From an uncultured Mucilaginibacter sp. (GTDB taxonomy: Bacteria; Bacteroidota; Bacteroidia; Sphingobacteriales; Sphingobacteriaceae), in the NCBI RefSeq assembly GCF_946481715.1, contig NZ_CAMLOV010000026.1, positions 1-44,980 on the forward strand: 44,980 bases of DNA, given 5' to 3'. This document shows positions 1 to 8,934 of the stretch, piece after piece (position 1 is the stretch's first letter; each line of letters opens with the position of its first letter). The notes beneath the pieces are model-generated. The model was not told where the DNA came from. It worked only from the letters and a program-made list of their open reading frames with translations, and searched no databases. Both the position numbers and the translations under genes were made by a program.

Positions 1-2
1 TC

Positions 3-953
3 GACATATTTAACCAGGTGCAGCATACCATCACCGGCTGGCCGGGAGGAAAGCCGGGGGCTGATGACAGTCAAAGGCCGGAGCGTGCCGAACCTGCATG
101 CAAGCGCTCTATCGTGTTCTCCCCGCATCCGGATGATGACGTGATTAGCATGGGTGGTACTTTCATCCGCCTGGTAGACCAGGGGCACGATGTGCATGTG
201 GCTTACCAAACATCGGGCAATACCGCCGTATGGGACGATGACGTATTGCGCTACGTGGAGTTCGCTATCGACTTTAAGGAAAGCGTGGGCGAGGATGCAT
301 CGGGGCTGAAAAAGCTGTACGGCGAAATGCGCCATTTTATTGAGACCAAGCTGCCCAACCAGATCGATACGCAGGAGATCCGCAACGTGAAGGGCTTTAT
401 CCGCAAAACGGAAGCTATCTCCGGCGCAAGGTTTTCCGGCGTGCCCGACAGCAATATCCATTTCCAGGCCTTGCCTTTTTACGAAACGGGCAAAACCAAG
501 AAGAACGCCGTTGGCGAGGAGGATATACTGCTTACCATGGAGCTATTGCAAAAGGTAAAGCCGCACCAGGTGTTTGCCGCAGGGGATTTTGCCGACCCTA
601 ACGGGACGCATATCGTCTGCTTCAACATTATCCTGGCTGCCCTAACCCGTTTGAAAGAGACTGAAGACTGGGTAAAAGATTGCTGGATGTGGCTGTACCG
701 CGGCGCATGGCACGAGTTTGCTACCCACGAGATAGAGATGGCGGTGCCGCTGTCCCCTGCCGAGGTATTGCGCAAGCGCAACGCTATCTTTAAACACCAG
801 AGCCAAAAGGACCGCCCCGTATTCCCCGGCGACGATGCCCGCGAGTTTTGGGTGCGCGCCGAAGACCGCAACCGCGAAACTGCCGTTAACTACGATAAGC
901 TGGGCATGGCCGAGTATGCCGCCATGGAGGCTTTTGTGAGGTACCACTATTAA
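3..953 (+). CDS. nagB: NagB-like glucosamine-6-phosphate deaminase, C-terminal PIG-L/LmbE domain (5' partial)
   Basis: The frame is open to the left edge, so the true start lies outside the window; the GTG at 18 is internal. The visible part carries the zinc-binding HPDDD motif in SPHPDDDVISMGG, the hallmark of PIG-L/LmbE N-deacetylases, and a later DPNGTHIVC segment typical of the same fold. In Bacteroidota this domain is commonly fused behind a glucosamine-6-phosphate isomerase/deaminase domain in a protein of about 640 residues, and the C-terminal ending here (AFVRYHY) fits that family. Probable role: amino-sugar catabolism, glucosamine-6-phosphate to fructose-6-phosphate plus ammonia; what the PIG-L half does is not established. 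The N-terminal deaminase half is inferred, not seen. A stand-alone PIG-L deacetylase is the alternative. A strong terminator follows 34 nt downstream. Confidence 0.75.
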   Translation, partial: DIFNQVQHTITGWPGGKPGADDSQRPERAEPACKRSIVFSPHPDDDVISMGGTFIRLVDQGHDVHVAYQTSGNTAVWDDDVLRYVEFAIDFKESVGEDASGLKKLYGEMRHFIETKLPNQIDTQEIRNVKGFIRKTEAISGARFSGVPDSNIHFQALPFYETGKTKKNAVGEEDILLTMELLQKVKPHQVFAAGDFADPNGTHIVCFNIILAALTRLKETEDWVKDCWMWLYRGAWHEFATHEIEMAVPLSPAEVLRKRNAIFKHQSQKDRPVFPGDDAREFWVRAEDRNRETAVNYDKLGMAEYAAMEAFVRYHY

Positions 954-987
954 AATATAAATCAACTAAATCTCTCTATATCTCCTA

Positions 988-1015
988 AGAGGCGCGGGCA
1001 ACCGCGCCTCTTTTT
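988..1015 (+). terminator. Rho-independent terminator after nagB-like gene
   Basis: A 10-bp perfect stem (988-997 with 1002-1011) is closed by a GCAA tetraloop (998-1001) of the stable GNRA type and followed by a T run at 1011-1015. It sits 34 nt after the stop codon of the upstream plus-strand gene. The opposite-strand gene that ends at 1044 may also use the stem, but there is no good U tract in that direction. Confidence 0.9.
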
Positions 1016-1043
1016 GTAGGCCTCGTCTTTGTATGCTTCTTGC

Positions 1044-1622
1044 TTATTTTTTTACTGCATCGCTGGCCGCTTGGGCTGCCTGTAAATGATGCTCTAAAAT
1101 AGGCACGTGCTTGGCGGCAAAGGCTTTAAGCTCGGCATCTTTACCGTCCTGTGCTTCTTTTTTAAATTCGTCTATATCTTCTTTATGGTCCTTCACCATG
1201 TAATCGGTGTAAGCCTTGTCGAAATCTTTTTTGTCCATTTTAGCAAAATCGTCATAATCCTTTTGCTTTTTGTTGTCTAAAATAGCAGGCAGCGTGATGA
1301 ATTTAGCACCCGCTATGGCCATCAGTTCTTTATTTGCTTTACTGTGGTCTTCCACCATCATTTTGGCAAACTCTACAACCTTTGGCGATGTGGCTTTGGT
1401 TTGCGCAAGCTTACCCAATTCCACTTCCAGCATCCCGCCGTTTGCAGCCATTACTGCATATTCGGCATCGGGTTTCAACTCGGTAGAGTCTTTTGCTTCC
1501 AGTTCTTTTTTGTTGCTATCCACAGCAGCATCGGTGCTGTTTGATGAGTTTGCGCTGTTATTTCCGCAGGACATAATGCCCATCATGGCGGCAGCTATTA
1601 AAAAATAAGACAAGTTTTTCAT
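1044..1622 (-). CDS. DUF4142 domain lipoprotein
   Basis: A 192-residue protein. The N-terminus is a lipoprotein signal peptide: a hydrophobic stretch ending in a lipobox with Cys19 (MMGIMSC), followed by a low-complexity Asn/Ser linker. The rest is helical and charged and matches the DUF4142 pattern (AVMAANGGMLEVELGKLA, then VVEFAKMMVEDHSKANKEL). These are predicted four-helix-bundle, ferritin-like periplasmic proteins of unknown function, often linked to envelope stress in Bacteroidota. Two histidines in the C-terminal helices (HVPILEHH) could bind metal, but that is speculation. It is monocistronic, converging on the nagB-like gene. It would be anchored in the inner or outer membrane facing the periplasm. 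Confidence 0.85.
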   Translation of the reverse strand: MKNLSYFLIAAAMMGIMSCGNNSANSSNSTDAAVDSNKKELEAKDSTELKPDAEYAVMAANGGMLEVELGKLAQTKATSPKVVEFAKMMVEDHSKANKELMAIAGAKFITLPAILDNKKQKDYDDFAKMDKKDFDKAYTDYMVKDHKEDIDEFKKEAQDGKDAELKAFAAKHVPILEHHLQAAQAASDAVKK

Positions 1623-1678
1623 GGCGATTAATTAATGTATTATTAAATTAATTAACCAACAATTATGCCATTGCGCAG

Positions 1679-3352
1679 TTACAAGCCTATCTTTCCGTTC
1701 ACTAATCCTATGATCTCTGCTTCCAGCGTAATGGTTTGTTTCTCTATTTCATTCCCTTGCGAAATAATATCCCGGGCGTAACTTTTATCCTTATACCCGC
1801 CGGCATTTATCTTCACATTCATAAAGGCGCCCAATACGGCCGAGCGTGCACACAACGCAGCCACCCCGGCATCCGTAACAGAATTGGGGTTGCCTGTTTC
1901 CACCATCGCTTTTATCAGCGTTAAGCTTTCAAAAGCGGTTTGCATTACCTTAAAAGGTATCTCTATTGCGTATTTGGTAGCCTCCTGTATCGCCTTATCG
2001 CGGGTGGTTTTTTCTTCATCTGTAGCTTTTGGCAGGCTGAACGCTTCCATAATTTTATTAAAAGCTGCGGTATCCAGGTCAACCAGTTTCAGCAACTCAT
2101 CCTTATAACCCTGCCCCTGCTCCGCCCAATTGCTGAACTCTTCCCAGCGGTTGTCCCAGCCTTTTTTGTGCGAGGAAAGGTTGGCTACCATCGTAGCCAA
2201 AGACGCACCTAAAGCGCCCATATAAGCCGATATCGACCCGCCCCCCGGTGCCGGGCTTTCGCTTGCGGTTTCGTCGGCAAAGGCCGTTAATGTCATACCA
2301 ACCAACTTGCCAGCAGCCGCATCCTGCAATAAATACTCGATGATGCGCTCCTTTGGATTGAAAGGCCCCAGCTCATCCAGCCCCATTGATTTGATAGCGA
2401 TCTTTATCAATTCCCCCTCGCTTACCCCTACCGAGCGGTGTTGCTTCCGCAGGAAATATTTGCCGGCATCCAGCATGGCTTTCAGGGGTATAAGCCCTAC
2501 CAGTTCGCTACCGGTTACACGGATGCCGCGCTCGTTTGCTTTTTTGCAAACCTCATCAAAGGCGATGTGTATGGGCGTAACCTCAATATTGGTAAGGTTC
2601 ATGGATATCTGTGCCACGCCATATTCCTCAATATACCAACCTATCGCCTTTACGCTTTTCAGCGAACCGGGGATGGTTTTCGGCTTGCCGTTCTCATCTG
2701 CCACCACTTTACCGTTTTCCTGCATTACGCGGCCGGCTTCCCGTACATCAAAGGCAATGGCATTTGCCCTGCGGGTGCTGGTGGTGTTCAGGTTCACGTT
2801 ATAGGCAATCAAAAATTCCCGCGCACCAATCACCGTTGCGCCGCGTTTCACGTCGTTCTCCGCCGGCCCAAAATCAGGTTTCCATTGCGGCAATTTTATC
2901 TTCTTAAAAAAGCCCTCGTACTCGCCTGCCCGGATGATGGATAGGTTGCTGCGGCTTTTATCCGGCTGTGCATACTCATATAAATACGCCGGTATCTTCA
3001 ATTCCTCACCCACGCGTTTGGCCAGTTGCCTGGCATACCCCACCGTTTCCTCCATCGTAATATTGGCAATGGGTATCAGCGGACAAACATCCGTTGCGCC
3101 CATCCGCGGGTGTTCGCCCTTGTGCTTGCTCATATCAATCAGTTCGCCCGCTTTTTTTATCGCCAAAAAAGCAGCATTAATTACCGCTGATGGTTCGCCC
3201 ACAAAGGTTACTACGGTACGGTTGGTTGCCTTGCCGGGGTCAACATTCAGCAGGCGAACGCCTCCTACGGTTTCAATCTCGTTAGTTATTTGTTTAATGA
3301 TAGCCAGGTTTACGCCTTCGCTAAAATTGGGTACGCATTCAATTAATTGCAT
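1679..3352 (-). CDS. ftcD: Bifunctional glutamate formimidoyltransferase / formimidoyl-THF cyclodeaminase
   Basis: Last gene of the hut operon. It transfers the formimino group of N-formimino-L-glutamate to tetrahydrofolate and then releases ammonia, giving 5,10-methenyl-THF and glutamate, so this pathway does not need HutG or HutF. The N-terminal formiminotransferase domain begins with the family-typical MQLIECVPNFSEG. The cyclodeaminase domain starts near residue 360 and carries PAPGGGS at about 367-373. Length is 557 residues, normal for the fused enzyme. An upstream in-frame ATG at 3412 would add 20 residues encoded partly by hutI and partly by a TGAGAT-type repeat; I prefer the ATG at 3352 because family similarity starts there. 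It begins 4 nt after the hutI stop, so translation is probably coupled. Confidence 0.95.
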   Translation of the reverse strand: MQLIECVPNFSEGVNLAIIKQITNEIETVGGVRLLNVDPGKATNRTVVTFVGEPSAVINAAFLAIKKAGELIDMSKHKGEHPRMGATDVCPLIPIANITMEETVGYARQLAKRVGEELKIPAYLYEYAQPDKSRSNLSIIRAGEYEGFFKKIKLPQWKPDFGPAENDVKRGATVIGAREFLIAYNVNLNTTSTRRANAIAFDVREAGRVMQENGKVVADENGKPKTIPGSLKSVKAIGWYIEEYGVAQISMNLTNIEVTPIHIAFDEVCKKANERGIRVTGSELVGLIPLKAMLDAGKYFLRKQHRSVGVSEGELIKIAIKSMGLDELGPFNPKERIIEYLLQDAAAGKLVGMTLTAFADETASESPAPGGGSISAYMGALGASLATMVANLSSHKKGWDNRWEEFSNWAEQGQGYKDELLKLVDLDTAAFNKIMEAFSLPKATDEEKTTRDKAIQEATKYAIEIPFKVMQTAFESLTLIKAMVETGNPNSVTDAGVAALCARSAVLGAFMNVKINAGGYKDKSYARDIISQGNEIEKQTITLEAEIIGLVNGKIGL

Positions 3353-3356
3353 TCTT

Positions 3357-3386
3357 TTAGATTTGAGATATGAGATTTGAGACATG
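3357..3386. repeat. TGAGATTTGAGA-type heptamer repeat at hutI/ftcD junction
   Basis: Degenerate 7-nt units of the GAGATTT type read through the hutI stop codon. The same motif occurs inside the ATP synthase operon at 11138-11172 and 13434-13469. Here only one arm is present, without an obvious opposing arm. It supplies the last ten codons of hutI. Confidence 0.7.
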
Positions 3387-4610
3387 AGACCGAACTTCGG
3401 AAGCCCAGACATATTTAGGTTTCAATTTTCCCTGGTAATATAGTATTTCGCGGTAATCGGCGCAGGGGTAGGCTTGCATATCGGCAGGCATTCCCGGCGT
3501 TAAGGTGCCGCGGTGTGTTATTTTTAATGCTGCGGCAGCGCGGTAGGTTAGTCCGGCAAATACCTCGGCTGTTGTTAACTTTTCTGCCGCGCTCATTACT
3601 GCGGCTTGCATCAACAGGTCGCCCATGGGTGCCGAACCGGGGTTCCAGTCGCTGGCTATGGCGAGGCAGGCACCGGCATCCAACAATTTTCGGGCAGGGG
3701 CGTATCGCATACCCAAGCCCAACGAAGCGCCCGGCAAAGCAACCGCAACGGTGTTTGAATTGGCCAGCAGTTTTATCTCGGCTTCGCCGGATGCTTCCAA
3801 ATGGTCGGCAGATACTGCGCCAACTTCAACAGCAACTTTGCTGCCGGCGGTGGTAAACTGGTCGGCATGCACGGTGATATCAAAACCCATATCCCTGGCT
3901 TTATTCAGGTAAAACAAAGCATTTTCTGCGTCAAAAGCGCTTTGTTCAATAAATATATCCACACGCTTAGCAAGGTTTTCCTGCTTCACTACCGGTAATA
4001 ATTCGTTCAGCACAAATTCCAGATACTCGCTTTGCGACCCATTAAAATCCCTGGGCACCATGTGTGCTGTCAGGCAGGTGGCTACCAGTTTTGCATTAGT
4101 TTTAGCCGATGCCGCTTTAATAACACGCAGTTGTTTTAACTCTTCCGCCAAATTTAAACCGTAGCCGCTTTTTACTTCTATGGTGGTTACGCCCTCTGCT
4201 AAGTGCCTATCCGCGCGTTGTACCAGCAAATCTGCTAACTCATCTGCTGTTGCCAGCCGCGTTTGGGTAACGGTATCCCATATCCCGCCGCCACTTTGCG
4301 CTACCTCTAAATAAGTTTTGCCGGCTATCCGCATAGCGTAATCCTTAGCCCGGTTACCGCCGAAACAAATGTGCGTATGGCAATCTATAAAACCGGGGAG
4401 CAAAACTTGCCGGCTGATAACTTCTTCAATTTCGGCCTCGGGATTTTGTTGCCGCAGCTGTTCAAAATCACCGGTTGCCAGTACCAGCCCATCCTCCGTC
4501 AGCACACCACCGTTTGGGATAATGTGCAATTGCTCGTCCCTCAGCACGCCTTTTAATGGCATGCCGGTTAGGGGGAGTATTTGGGTGAATGGGCCTATTA
4601 GTATTTTCAT
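3357..4610 (-). CDS. hutI: Imidazolonepropionase
   Basis: A 417-residue amidohydrolase that opens 4-imidazolone-5-propanoate to N-formimino-L-glutamate, the third step of histidine degradation, in the cytoplasm. The metal-binding HxH is in FIDCHTHICFGGNRAKDY (His78, His80); the later ITVHADQF and IASDWNPGS segments supply further metal and substrate residues of the family. The last ten residues (SHVSNLISQI, 408-417) are encoded by a TGAGATTTGAGA-type intergenic repeat that has run into the gene end, so this C-terminal tail is probably lineage-specific. Its upstream neighbour hutU is separated by 463 bp of inserted repeats, unusual inside this otherwise tight operon. Confidence 0.95.
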   Translation of the reverse strand: MKILIGPFTQILPLTGMPLKGVLRDEQLHIIPNGGVLTEDGLVLATGDFEQLRQQNPEAEIEEVISRQVLLPGFIDCHTHICFGGNRAKDYAMRIAGKTYLEVAQSGGGIWDTVTQTRLATADELADLLVQRADRHLAEGVTTIEVKSGYGLNLAEELKQLRVIKAASAKTNAKLVATCLTAHMVPRDFNGSQSEYLEFVLNELLPVVKQENLAKRVDIFIEQSAFDAENALFYLNKARDMGFDITVHADQFTTAGSKVAVEVGAVSADHLEASGEAEIKLLANSNTVAVALPGASLGLGMRYAPARKLLDAGACLAIASDWNPGSAPMGDLLMQAAVMSAAEKLTTAEVFAGLTYRAAAALKITHRGTLTPGMPADMQAYPCADYREILYYQGKLKPKYVWASEVRSHVSNLISQI

Positions 4611-4629
4611 TTGTTATTCCTTTTCTCCG

Positions 4630-4660
4630 CATAGCGATAGGTTTGAAACCCATCGCTATG
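4630..4660. repeat. Inverted repeat upstream of hutI
   Basis: Nine-bp arms CATAGCGAT (4630-4638) and ATCGCTATG (4652-4660) flank an inner GGTTT/AAACC dyad. The RNA would fold into a long hairpin about 20 nt before the hutI start. The form looks like a dispersed intergenic palindrome of Bacteroidota genomes; a regulatory effect on hutI is possible but unproven. Confidence 0.65.
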
Positions 4661-4681
4661 TTAATCAGCGTTATAACCACG

Positions 4682-4777
4682 CGTCATTGCGAGGTAGGAA
4701 GCAATCTCTACGTTGGACAAGCGGATTTGCAAAGCGACTCTGCTTACCGGGAGATTGCTTCGTTCCTCGCAATGACG
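4682..4777. repeat. MITE/REP-like element, copy A
   Basis: A 96-bp element with nearly perfect 27-bp terminal inverted repeats: the left arm 4682-4708 begins CGTCATTGCGAGG and the right arm 4751-4777 ends CCTCGCAATGACG. It has no coding capacity. The centre (GCGGATTTGCAAAGCGACTC) recurs, inverted and diverged, in the element at 4957-5062, which shows that the two belong to one family. Confidence 0.85.
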
Positions 4778-4956
4778 GTTTATTAATATTTTTTTGCCAC
4801 AAACTGCCGGCATATTTCAAAAATTTATTTGGGCGTTGCCTTCGGCCCTGCCTACCGGCAAGGCAGGCCGGGCTTTTCGCTGCAAATCCTCGCCCTTGTC
4901 TCCCGCATGCCACCGCACGGCTGTGGGTTTTACGCTGCAATCCCTAACGCATTTCC

Positions 4957-5062
4957 CACTACGTTTTTGCGAGCGAAGCGCGGCAATCATCGGCAGCAGA
5001 GCCGCTTTGCAGGTCCGAATGTCCTGCGTAGAGATTGCTTCGTACCTCGCAAAGACGTAGTG
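4957..5062. repeat. MITE/REP-like element, copy B (inverted relative to copy A)
   Basis: A diverged copy of the same family in the opposite orientation. The arms CACTACGTTTTTGCGAG and the complement ending AAAGACGTAGTG pair with mismatches. The core GCAGAGCCGCTTTGCAGGTC matches the reverse complement of copy A. It ends 11 bp downstream of hutU, so it lies in the transcribed spacer of the operon. Confidence 0.8.
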
Positions 5063-5073
5063 GTAAGTTCGGC

Positions 5074-6747
5074 TCACCAAACCCTCAATCCAAACCTATC
5101 CGCCCACTCGCTTGCCTTATCGTAACCGGCGTCGGTATGCCGAAAGATACCCATTGCCGGGTCGTTATGCAAAACGCGCTTAAGGCAGGTTGCGGCGCGG
5201 TCGGTGCCGTCGGCAACCACTACCATCCCCGCGTGTTGAGAGTAGCCCATGCCTACCCCGCCGCCATGGTGGAACGATACCCAGGTTGCGCCGCCGGATG
5301 TGTTGGCCATCAGGTTGAGCAATGGCCAATCGGATACCGCATCAGAGCCATCTTTCATCGCTTCCGTCTCCCGGTTTGGGGAGGCAACCGAACCACAATC
5401 CAAATGGTCGCGCCCTATTACTATCGGGGCTTTTACCTTGCCGCTGGCCACCAAATCATTTAATATCAACCCCGCTTTTTCGCGTTCGCCCATGCCCAGC
5501 CAGCAAATGCGGGCGGGTAAGCCCTGGAAGGCGATCTGCTTTTGCGCTTTCTCCAGCCAGTTTATCAATGGCTTGTTTTCGGGGAAGGCTTCCATCAGCG
5601 CCCTGTCGGTTGTATAAATATCTTCCGGGTCGCCGCTGAGGGCCACCCATCTAAACGGCCCTTTTCCTTCGCAAAAAAGCGGGCGGATAAACGCCGGCGT
5701 AAACCCGGGGAAATTAAAGGCATCCGGCTCGCCGCCCTGCCGGGCAAATTCGCGCAGGTTGTTGCCATAATCAAAGGTGATAGCGCCCTGCTTCTGCAGT
5801 TGCAACATAAAACCAACATGACGGGCCATGCTTTTTAATGAGAGGCGTTTGTATTGCTCCGCATCCGCTTTGCGTAAGTCAAGCGCTTCATCCAAGCGTA
5901 AACCGTTTGGGATATAACCGTTCAATGGGTCGTGTGCCGAAGTTTGGTCGGTAAGCATATCGGGCACAATGCCGTCTTTTATTAAATGCTCCAGCATATC
6001 GCCGGCATCACTCACCAAGCCAACCGAAAGTGTTTCGCCTTTGGCCATGGCTTCCTTTACCCAGGCAATTGCCTCGTCGTAAGAATGTGTTAACCTGTCG
6101 ATATATTTGCTCTCGATGCGTTTTTGGATGCGGGTTACATCTACATCGGCACCTAAAAATACCGCGCCTGCCATGGTTGCTGCCAGCGGCTGCGCCCCGC
6201 CCATACCGCCGATGCCGGCGCTTACAATGAGTTTCCCGGTTAAATTGCCGCCAAAATGCTGTCGGCCTGCCTCTACAAAGGTTTCGTAAGTACCCTGCAA
6301 AATGCCCTGGGTACCAATATATATCCAGCTCCCGGCCGTCATTTGCCCATACATCATCAGCCCTTCGGCGCGCAGTTTATTAAAATGCTCCCAGGTTGCC
6401 CAGGCGGGTACCAAATTACTATTGGCTATCAACACCCGCGGTGCCTGCGGGTGGCTGCGGATAATGCCAACCGGCTTGCCCGATTGTACCAGCAACGAAT
6501 GCTCCTCGTCCAGCTCCAGCAAAAGTTCGATAATTTTCCTCAACGATTCGGGGTTGCGGGCGGCTTGCCCAATGCCACCGTACACCACCAGTTCGTCGGG
6601 GTTTTCGGCCACTTGCCCGTCCAGGTTGTTTAGCAGCATACGCAATGGCGCTTCCGTTTGCCAGCTTTTAGCATGCAATTGGTTACCAACGGGGGCCTTG
6701 TACACGGGGTGGCTGGCGTATGTTTTAATAAATTCCGAACTCGTCAT
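5074..6747 (-). CDS. hutU: Urocanate hydratase
   Basis: A 557-residue cytoplasmic NAD+-dependent enzyme that hydrates urocanate to 4-imidazolone-5-propanoate. Visible family features are the NAD-binding loop [10 protein letters not shown] (178-187), the active-site cysteine region [10 protein letters not shown] (Cys415, matching Cys410 of characterised enzymes), and the conserved C-terminal block around [17 protein letters not shown] and [15 protein letters not shown]. Length is normal. Its start overlaps the end of hutH by 23 nt, so translational coupling is likely. Confidence 0.97.
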   Translation of the reverse strand: MTSSEFIKTYASHPVYKAPVGNQLHAKSWQTEAPLRMLLNNLDGQVAENPDELVVYGGIGQAARNPESLRKIIELLLELDEEHSLLVQSGKPVGIIRSHPQAPRVLIANSNLVPAWATWEHFNKLRAEGLMMYGQMTAGSWIYIGTQGILQGTYETFVEAGRQHFGGNLTGKLIVSAGIGGMGGAQPLAATMAGAVFLGADVDVTRIQKRIESKYIDRLTHSYDEAIAWVKEAMAKGETLSVGLVSDAGDMLEHLIKDGIVPDMLTDQTSAHDPLNGYIPNGLRLDEALDLRKADAEQYKRLSLKSMARHVGFMLQLQKQGAITFDYGNNLREFARQGGEPDAFNFPGFTPAFIRPLFCEGKGPFRWVALSGDPEDIYTTDRALMEAFPENKPLINWLEKAQKQIAFQGLPARICWLGMGEREKAGLILNDLVASGKVKAPIVIGRDHLDCGSVASPNRETEAMKDGSDAVSDWPLLNLMANTSGGATWVSFHHGGGVGMGYSQHAGMVVVADGTDRAATCLKRVLHNDPAMGIFRHTDAGYDKASEWADRFGLRVW

Positions 6748-8284
6748 CGTTACTTAAGTTGATGTTATGCTTTTTTGCGGCGGCGTCAGCTACCTGCTGA
6801 AACTCACCGCTTGTAATAATTTGGTGCAGGGCGTTTATGTCCTCGGCAAAAATTCTGTCTTCATTTATAAATGGCACATGCTTACGTACCAGTTGGTGGC
6901 AGGCCTCTATAACCGGGGTGGATAATAGCGGCCGGCGGAAATCCAGCGCCTGCGATGCATAAAGCAGCTCGATTGCCTGGATGAATTCGATATTATCCAG
7001 CACCATATGCAGCTTGCGCCCGCTGATGGAGCCCATGGAAACATGATCCTCCTGCCCCAATGAGGTAGGCACGCTATCGGCACTGGCCGGGAAACAAAGG
7101 GTTTTATTTTCGGTAACAAGCGCGGCGGTGGTGTACTGCGGAATCATTAGTCCCGAATTGAGCCCTGCGCCGCTGGTCAATAATTTTGGCAAGCCGTAGC
7201 GCCCTTCGCTCATGAGGTAGCAGCGCCTGTCGGCTATGTTGCCTAATTCTGCAGCGGCTACGGTAGCATAATCCAAAGGTAAAGCCAGGGGTTGTCCGTG
7301 GAAGTTGCCACCGCTGATGGTATCCTCCGCAGAAAAAACAACCGGGTTATCGGTAACGGAGTTGAGTTCTATCTCCGTCAATTCTTTTAAATGCAGCCAG
7401 GCGTTACGCGATGCGCCATGTACTTGCGGCATGCAACGCAGCGAGTATGGATCCTGCACGCGGTTACAATCTGCATGTGCTCCGTTGATGGCCGAGCCAT
7501 CCAGCAGGGCGGCTAAGCGCTGTGCAACGTGCTTAGTGCCTTTGTATGGCCGGATGGCATGCAGCCTTGCATCAAAGGGGCGCGTGGAGCCCATCAGCCC
7601 TTCCAGCGACATCGCACCTATCAGATCGGCTACATTTAAAGCATTGCTTAATCGCTCCACCGCCTTTATAGCGAATGCCAAAATAAACTGGGTGCCATTG
7701 ATGAGGGCAAGCCCTTCTTTTGGGCCAAGCACCAGGGGCTGTAAATTGTGTTGTTGTAATATCTTCCCTGCGGGATGCTTTTCATCGCCAACAAAAACCT
7801 CTCCCAAGCCCAACAGGGGCAAAAATAAATGTGCCAGGGGGGCAAGGTCGCCCGAAGCCCCTACCGAGCCTTTCTCGGGCACTACGGGTATTATGTCATT
7901 ATCGATATGCCATATTACCCGATCCAAAGTTTTGGGGGCGATGCCCGAGTAGCCCTGCGCCAAGGCCTGTACTTTGGTGATGAGCATCAGCTTGGCTATC
8001 TCTGCCGGGATGGGTTTGCCCACCCCTACGCTGTGGCTTTTAAGGATATTGCTTTGCAGCAGGCTGGTATCTTTTTCGGAGATGCTGGTATCGCAAAGCG
8101 GGCCAAAACCGGTGTTGATGCCGTAAACAGGCTTTTGCGCGTGGACTATCTTTTCTACTTCTCGCCAAGAGGCGGCAATTTTTTCGGCTGCTTCTTCATT
8201 GATCACACCCTTCACCTTACCCGAAGCAATATCGAGGGTGGTGCCTATCGAGAGGTGTTCTGCGCCATAGTTAAACTTATCCAT
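6725..8284 (-). CDS. hutH: Histidine ammonia-lyase
   Basis: A 519-residue cytoplasmic enzyme that removes ammonia from L-histidine to give urocanate, the first step of the pathway. The self-cyclising MIO triad Ala-Ser-Gly is at 143-145 in [12 protein letters not shown], and further family residues are in [10 protein letters not shown] near the N-terminus, SVTDNPV and [11 protein letters not shown]. The start codon lies inside the end of the marR gene (8-nt overlap), which ties the regulator and the catabolic genes into one transcript. Confidence 0.97.
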   Translation of the reverse strand: MDKFNYGAEHLSIGTTLDIASGKVKGVINEEAAEKIAASWREVEKIVHAQKPVYGINTGFGPLCDTSISEKDTSLLQSNILKSHSVGVGKPIPAEIAKLMLITKVQALAQGYSGIAPKTLDRVIWHIDNDIIPVVPEKGSVGASGDLAPLAHLFLPLLGLGEVFVGDEKHPAGKILQQHNLQPLVLGPKEGLALINGTQFILAFAIKAVERLSNALNVADLIGAMSLEGLMGSTRPFDARLHAIRPYKGTKHVAQRLAALLDGSAINGAHADCNRVQDPYSLRCMPQVHGASRNAWLHLKELTEIELNSVTDNPVVFSAEDTISGGNFHGQPLALPLDYATVAAAELGNIADRRCYLMSEGRYGLPKLLTSGAGLNSGLMIPQYTTAALVTENKTLCFPASADSVPTSLGQEDHVSMGSISGRKLHMVLDNIEFIQAIELLYASQALDFRRPLLSTPVIEACHQLVRKHVPFINEDRIFAEDINALHQIITSGEFQQVADAAAKKHNINLSNDDEFGIY

Positions 8285-8780
8285 GGTTTATGGCTTTTAC
8301 GTTCAATTTTTCGCTTACGCTATCCACAAAATTTGCCGAGCGGAAAACGTTTTCCATTGCCGAGATAGCAGGCAGCAACTGCATTGCGGCGGCATCGCTT
8401 TCGGCCAGTTCCATCATGCTGTTGTTGATGGCTTCCCAAATGGGGAGTATTTGATTTAAGACAGACCTCCCTTTTTTGGTGAATTGAACCAATTGCCTGC
8501 GGCCATCGTCGGTACAAACCGAAGTTTCTACCATGCCTTTATTTTTGAGGCTGGCGATCAACTGGCTTGCCGCCGGGTGCGACACCTCGGTTTGATCGCT
8601 CAATTCTTTTATAGATAATGATTCGTTCTTAGACAATAAATAGAATACCGGGAACCAGCTGGCCTCAAACTCGATGCCCTCGTTTTGATAGATGCGATTT
8701 ATTTCGGCTAAGAATGTTTCGCTCATCCGCCGTAAGCGGCTGCCTAAAACCAGGTAACCTAAGCTTTGGTACAAATTCAT
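8277..8780 (-). CDS. MarR-family transcriptional regulator, probable hut operon regulator
   Basis: A 167-residue protein with a central winged helix: helix-turn-helix LSIKELSDQTEVSHPAASQLIASLKNKGMV (about 56-85) followed by the wing TDDGRRQLVQFTKKG, the usual MarR DR-type signature. Flanking helices would form the dimer interface. It is the first gene of the hut operon and overlaps hutH, so it most likely senses a pathway intermediate (urocanate is the classical Hut inducer) and controls its own operon through the perfect palindrome just upstream. Proteobacterial and Bacillus hut operons use HutC (GntR type) or HutP, so a MarR protein in this place is notable. Ligand and direction of regulation are inferred. 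Confidence 0.85.
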   Translation of the reverse strand: MNLYQSLGYLVLGSRLRRMSETFLAEINRIYQNEGIEFEASWFPVFYLLSKNESLSIKELSDQTEVSHPAASQLIASLKNKGMVETSVCTDDGRRQLVQFTKKGRSVLNQILPIWEAINNSMMELAESDAAAMQLLPAISAMENVFRSANFVDSVSEKLNVKAINHG

Positions 8781-8785
8781 GGATG

Positions 8786-8815
8786 CAATTTATATAAGTA
8801 CTTATATAAATGCAA
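8786..8815 (-). promoter_or_regulatory. Candidate promoter and operator of the hut operon
   Basis: Positions 8788-8811 are a perfect 24-bp palindrome centred on AGTACT (each half reads ATTTATATAAGT), lying 7 nt before the marR start codon. On the minus strand a TTG (8813-8815) is followed after 20 nt by TAAATTG (8786-8792), close to the Bacteroidota TTG/TAnnTTTG promoter pattern. The palindrome fills almost the whole spacer, so a bound MarR dimer would block RNA polymerase. That the palindrome is the MarR site is inference from position and symmetry. Confidence 0.7.
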
Positions 8816-8934
8816 GGATTATTTATTAACAGCGCGGTTAAATGTCTTAAATCAACCGAAAGAGGCCGCATTTACCCCACATCATCTAATCAATTAACAT
8901 GCATCTTTGTTATAATCAATTAAAATTCAACCCT

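Larger units (their letters stand above)
4611..5073. other. 463-bp non-coding gap inside the hut operon, filled with repeats
   Basis: No gene is supported here. From left to right it holds the 4630-4660 palindrome, a MITE-like element (4682-4777), a small GC-rich hairpin (CCTGCCT/AGGCAGG at 4847-4867) in sequence rich in GCCGGGC-type motifs, and a second, inverted copy of the MITE-like element (4957-5062) that ends 11 bp from the hutU stop codon. The short overlapping open frames on both strands have no coding character. Confidence 0.75.

Noticed and set aside
2307..2804. Long open frames antisense to ftcD and hutI (also 2438-2944, 2934-3380)
   Set aside because: They are shadows of well-supported genes and have no recognisable domains.
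3353..3412. Upstream ATG (3412) for ftcD adding 20 residues
   Set aside because: The added residues are encoded by the hutI end and a repeat; family similarity begins exactly at MQLIECVPNFSEG.
7305..8368. Plus-strand open frames antisense to hutH
   Set aside because: hutH has intact catalytic motifs and normal length; the antisense frames lack family features.
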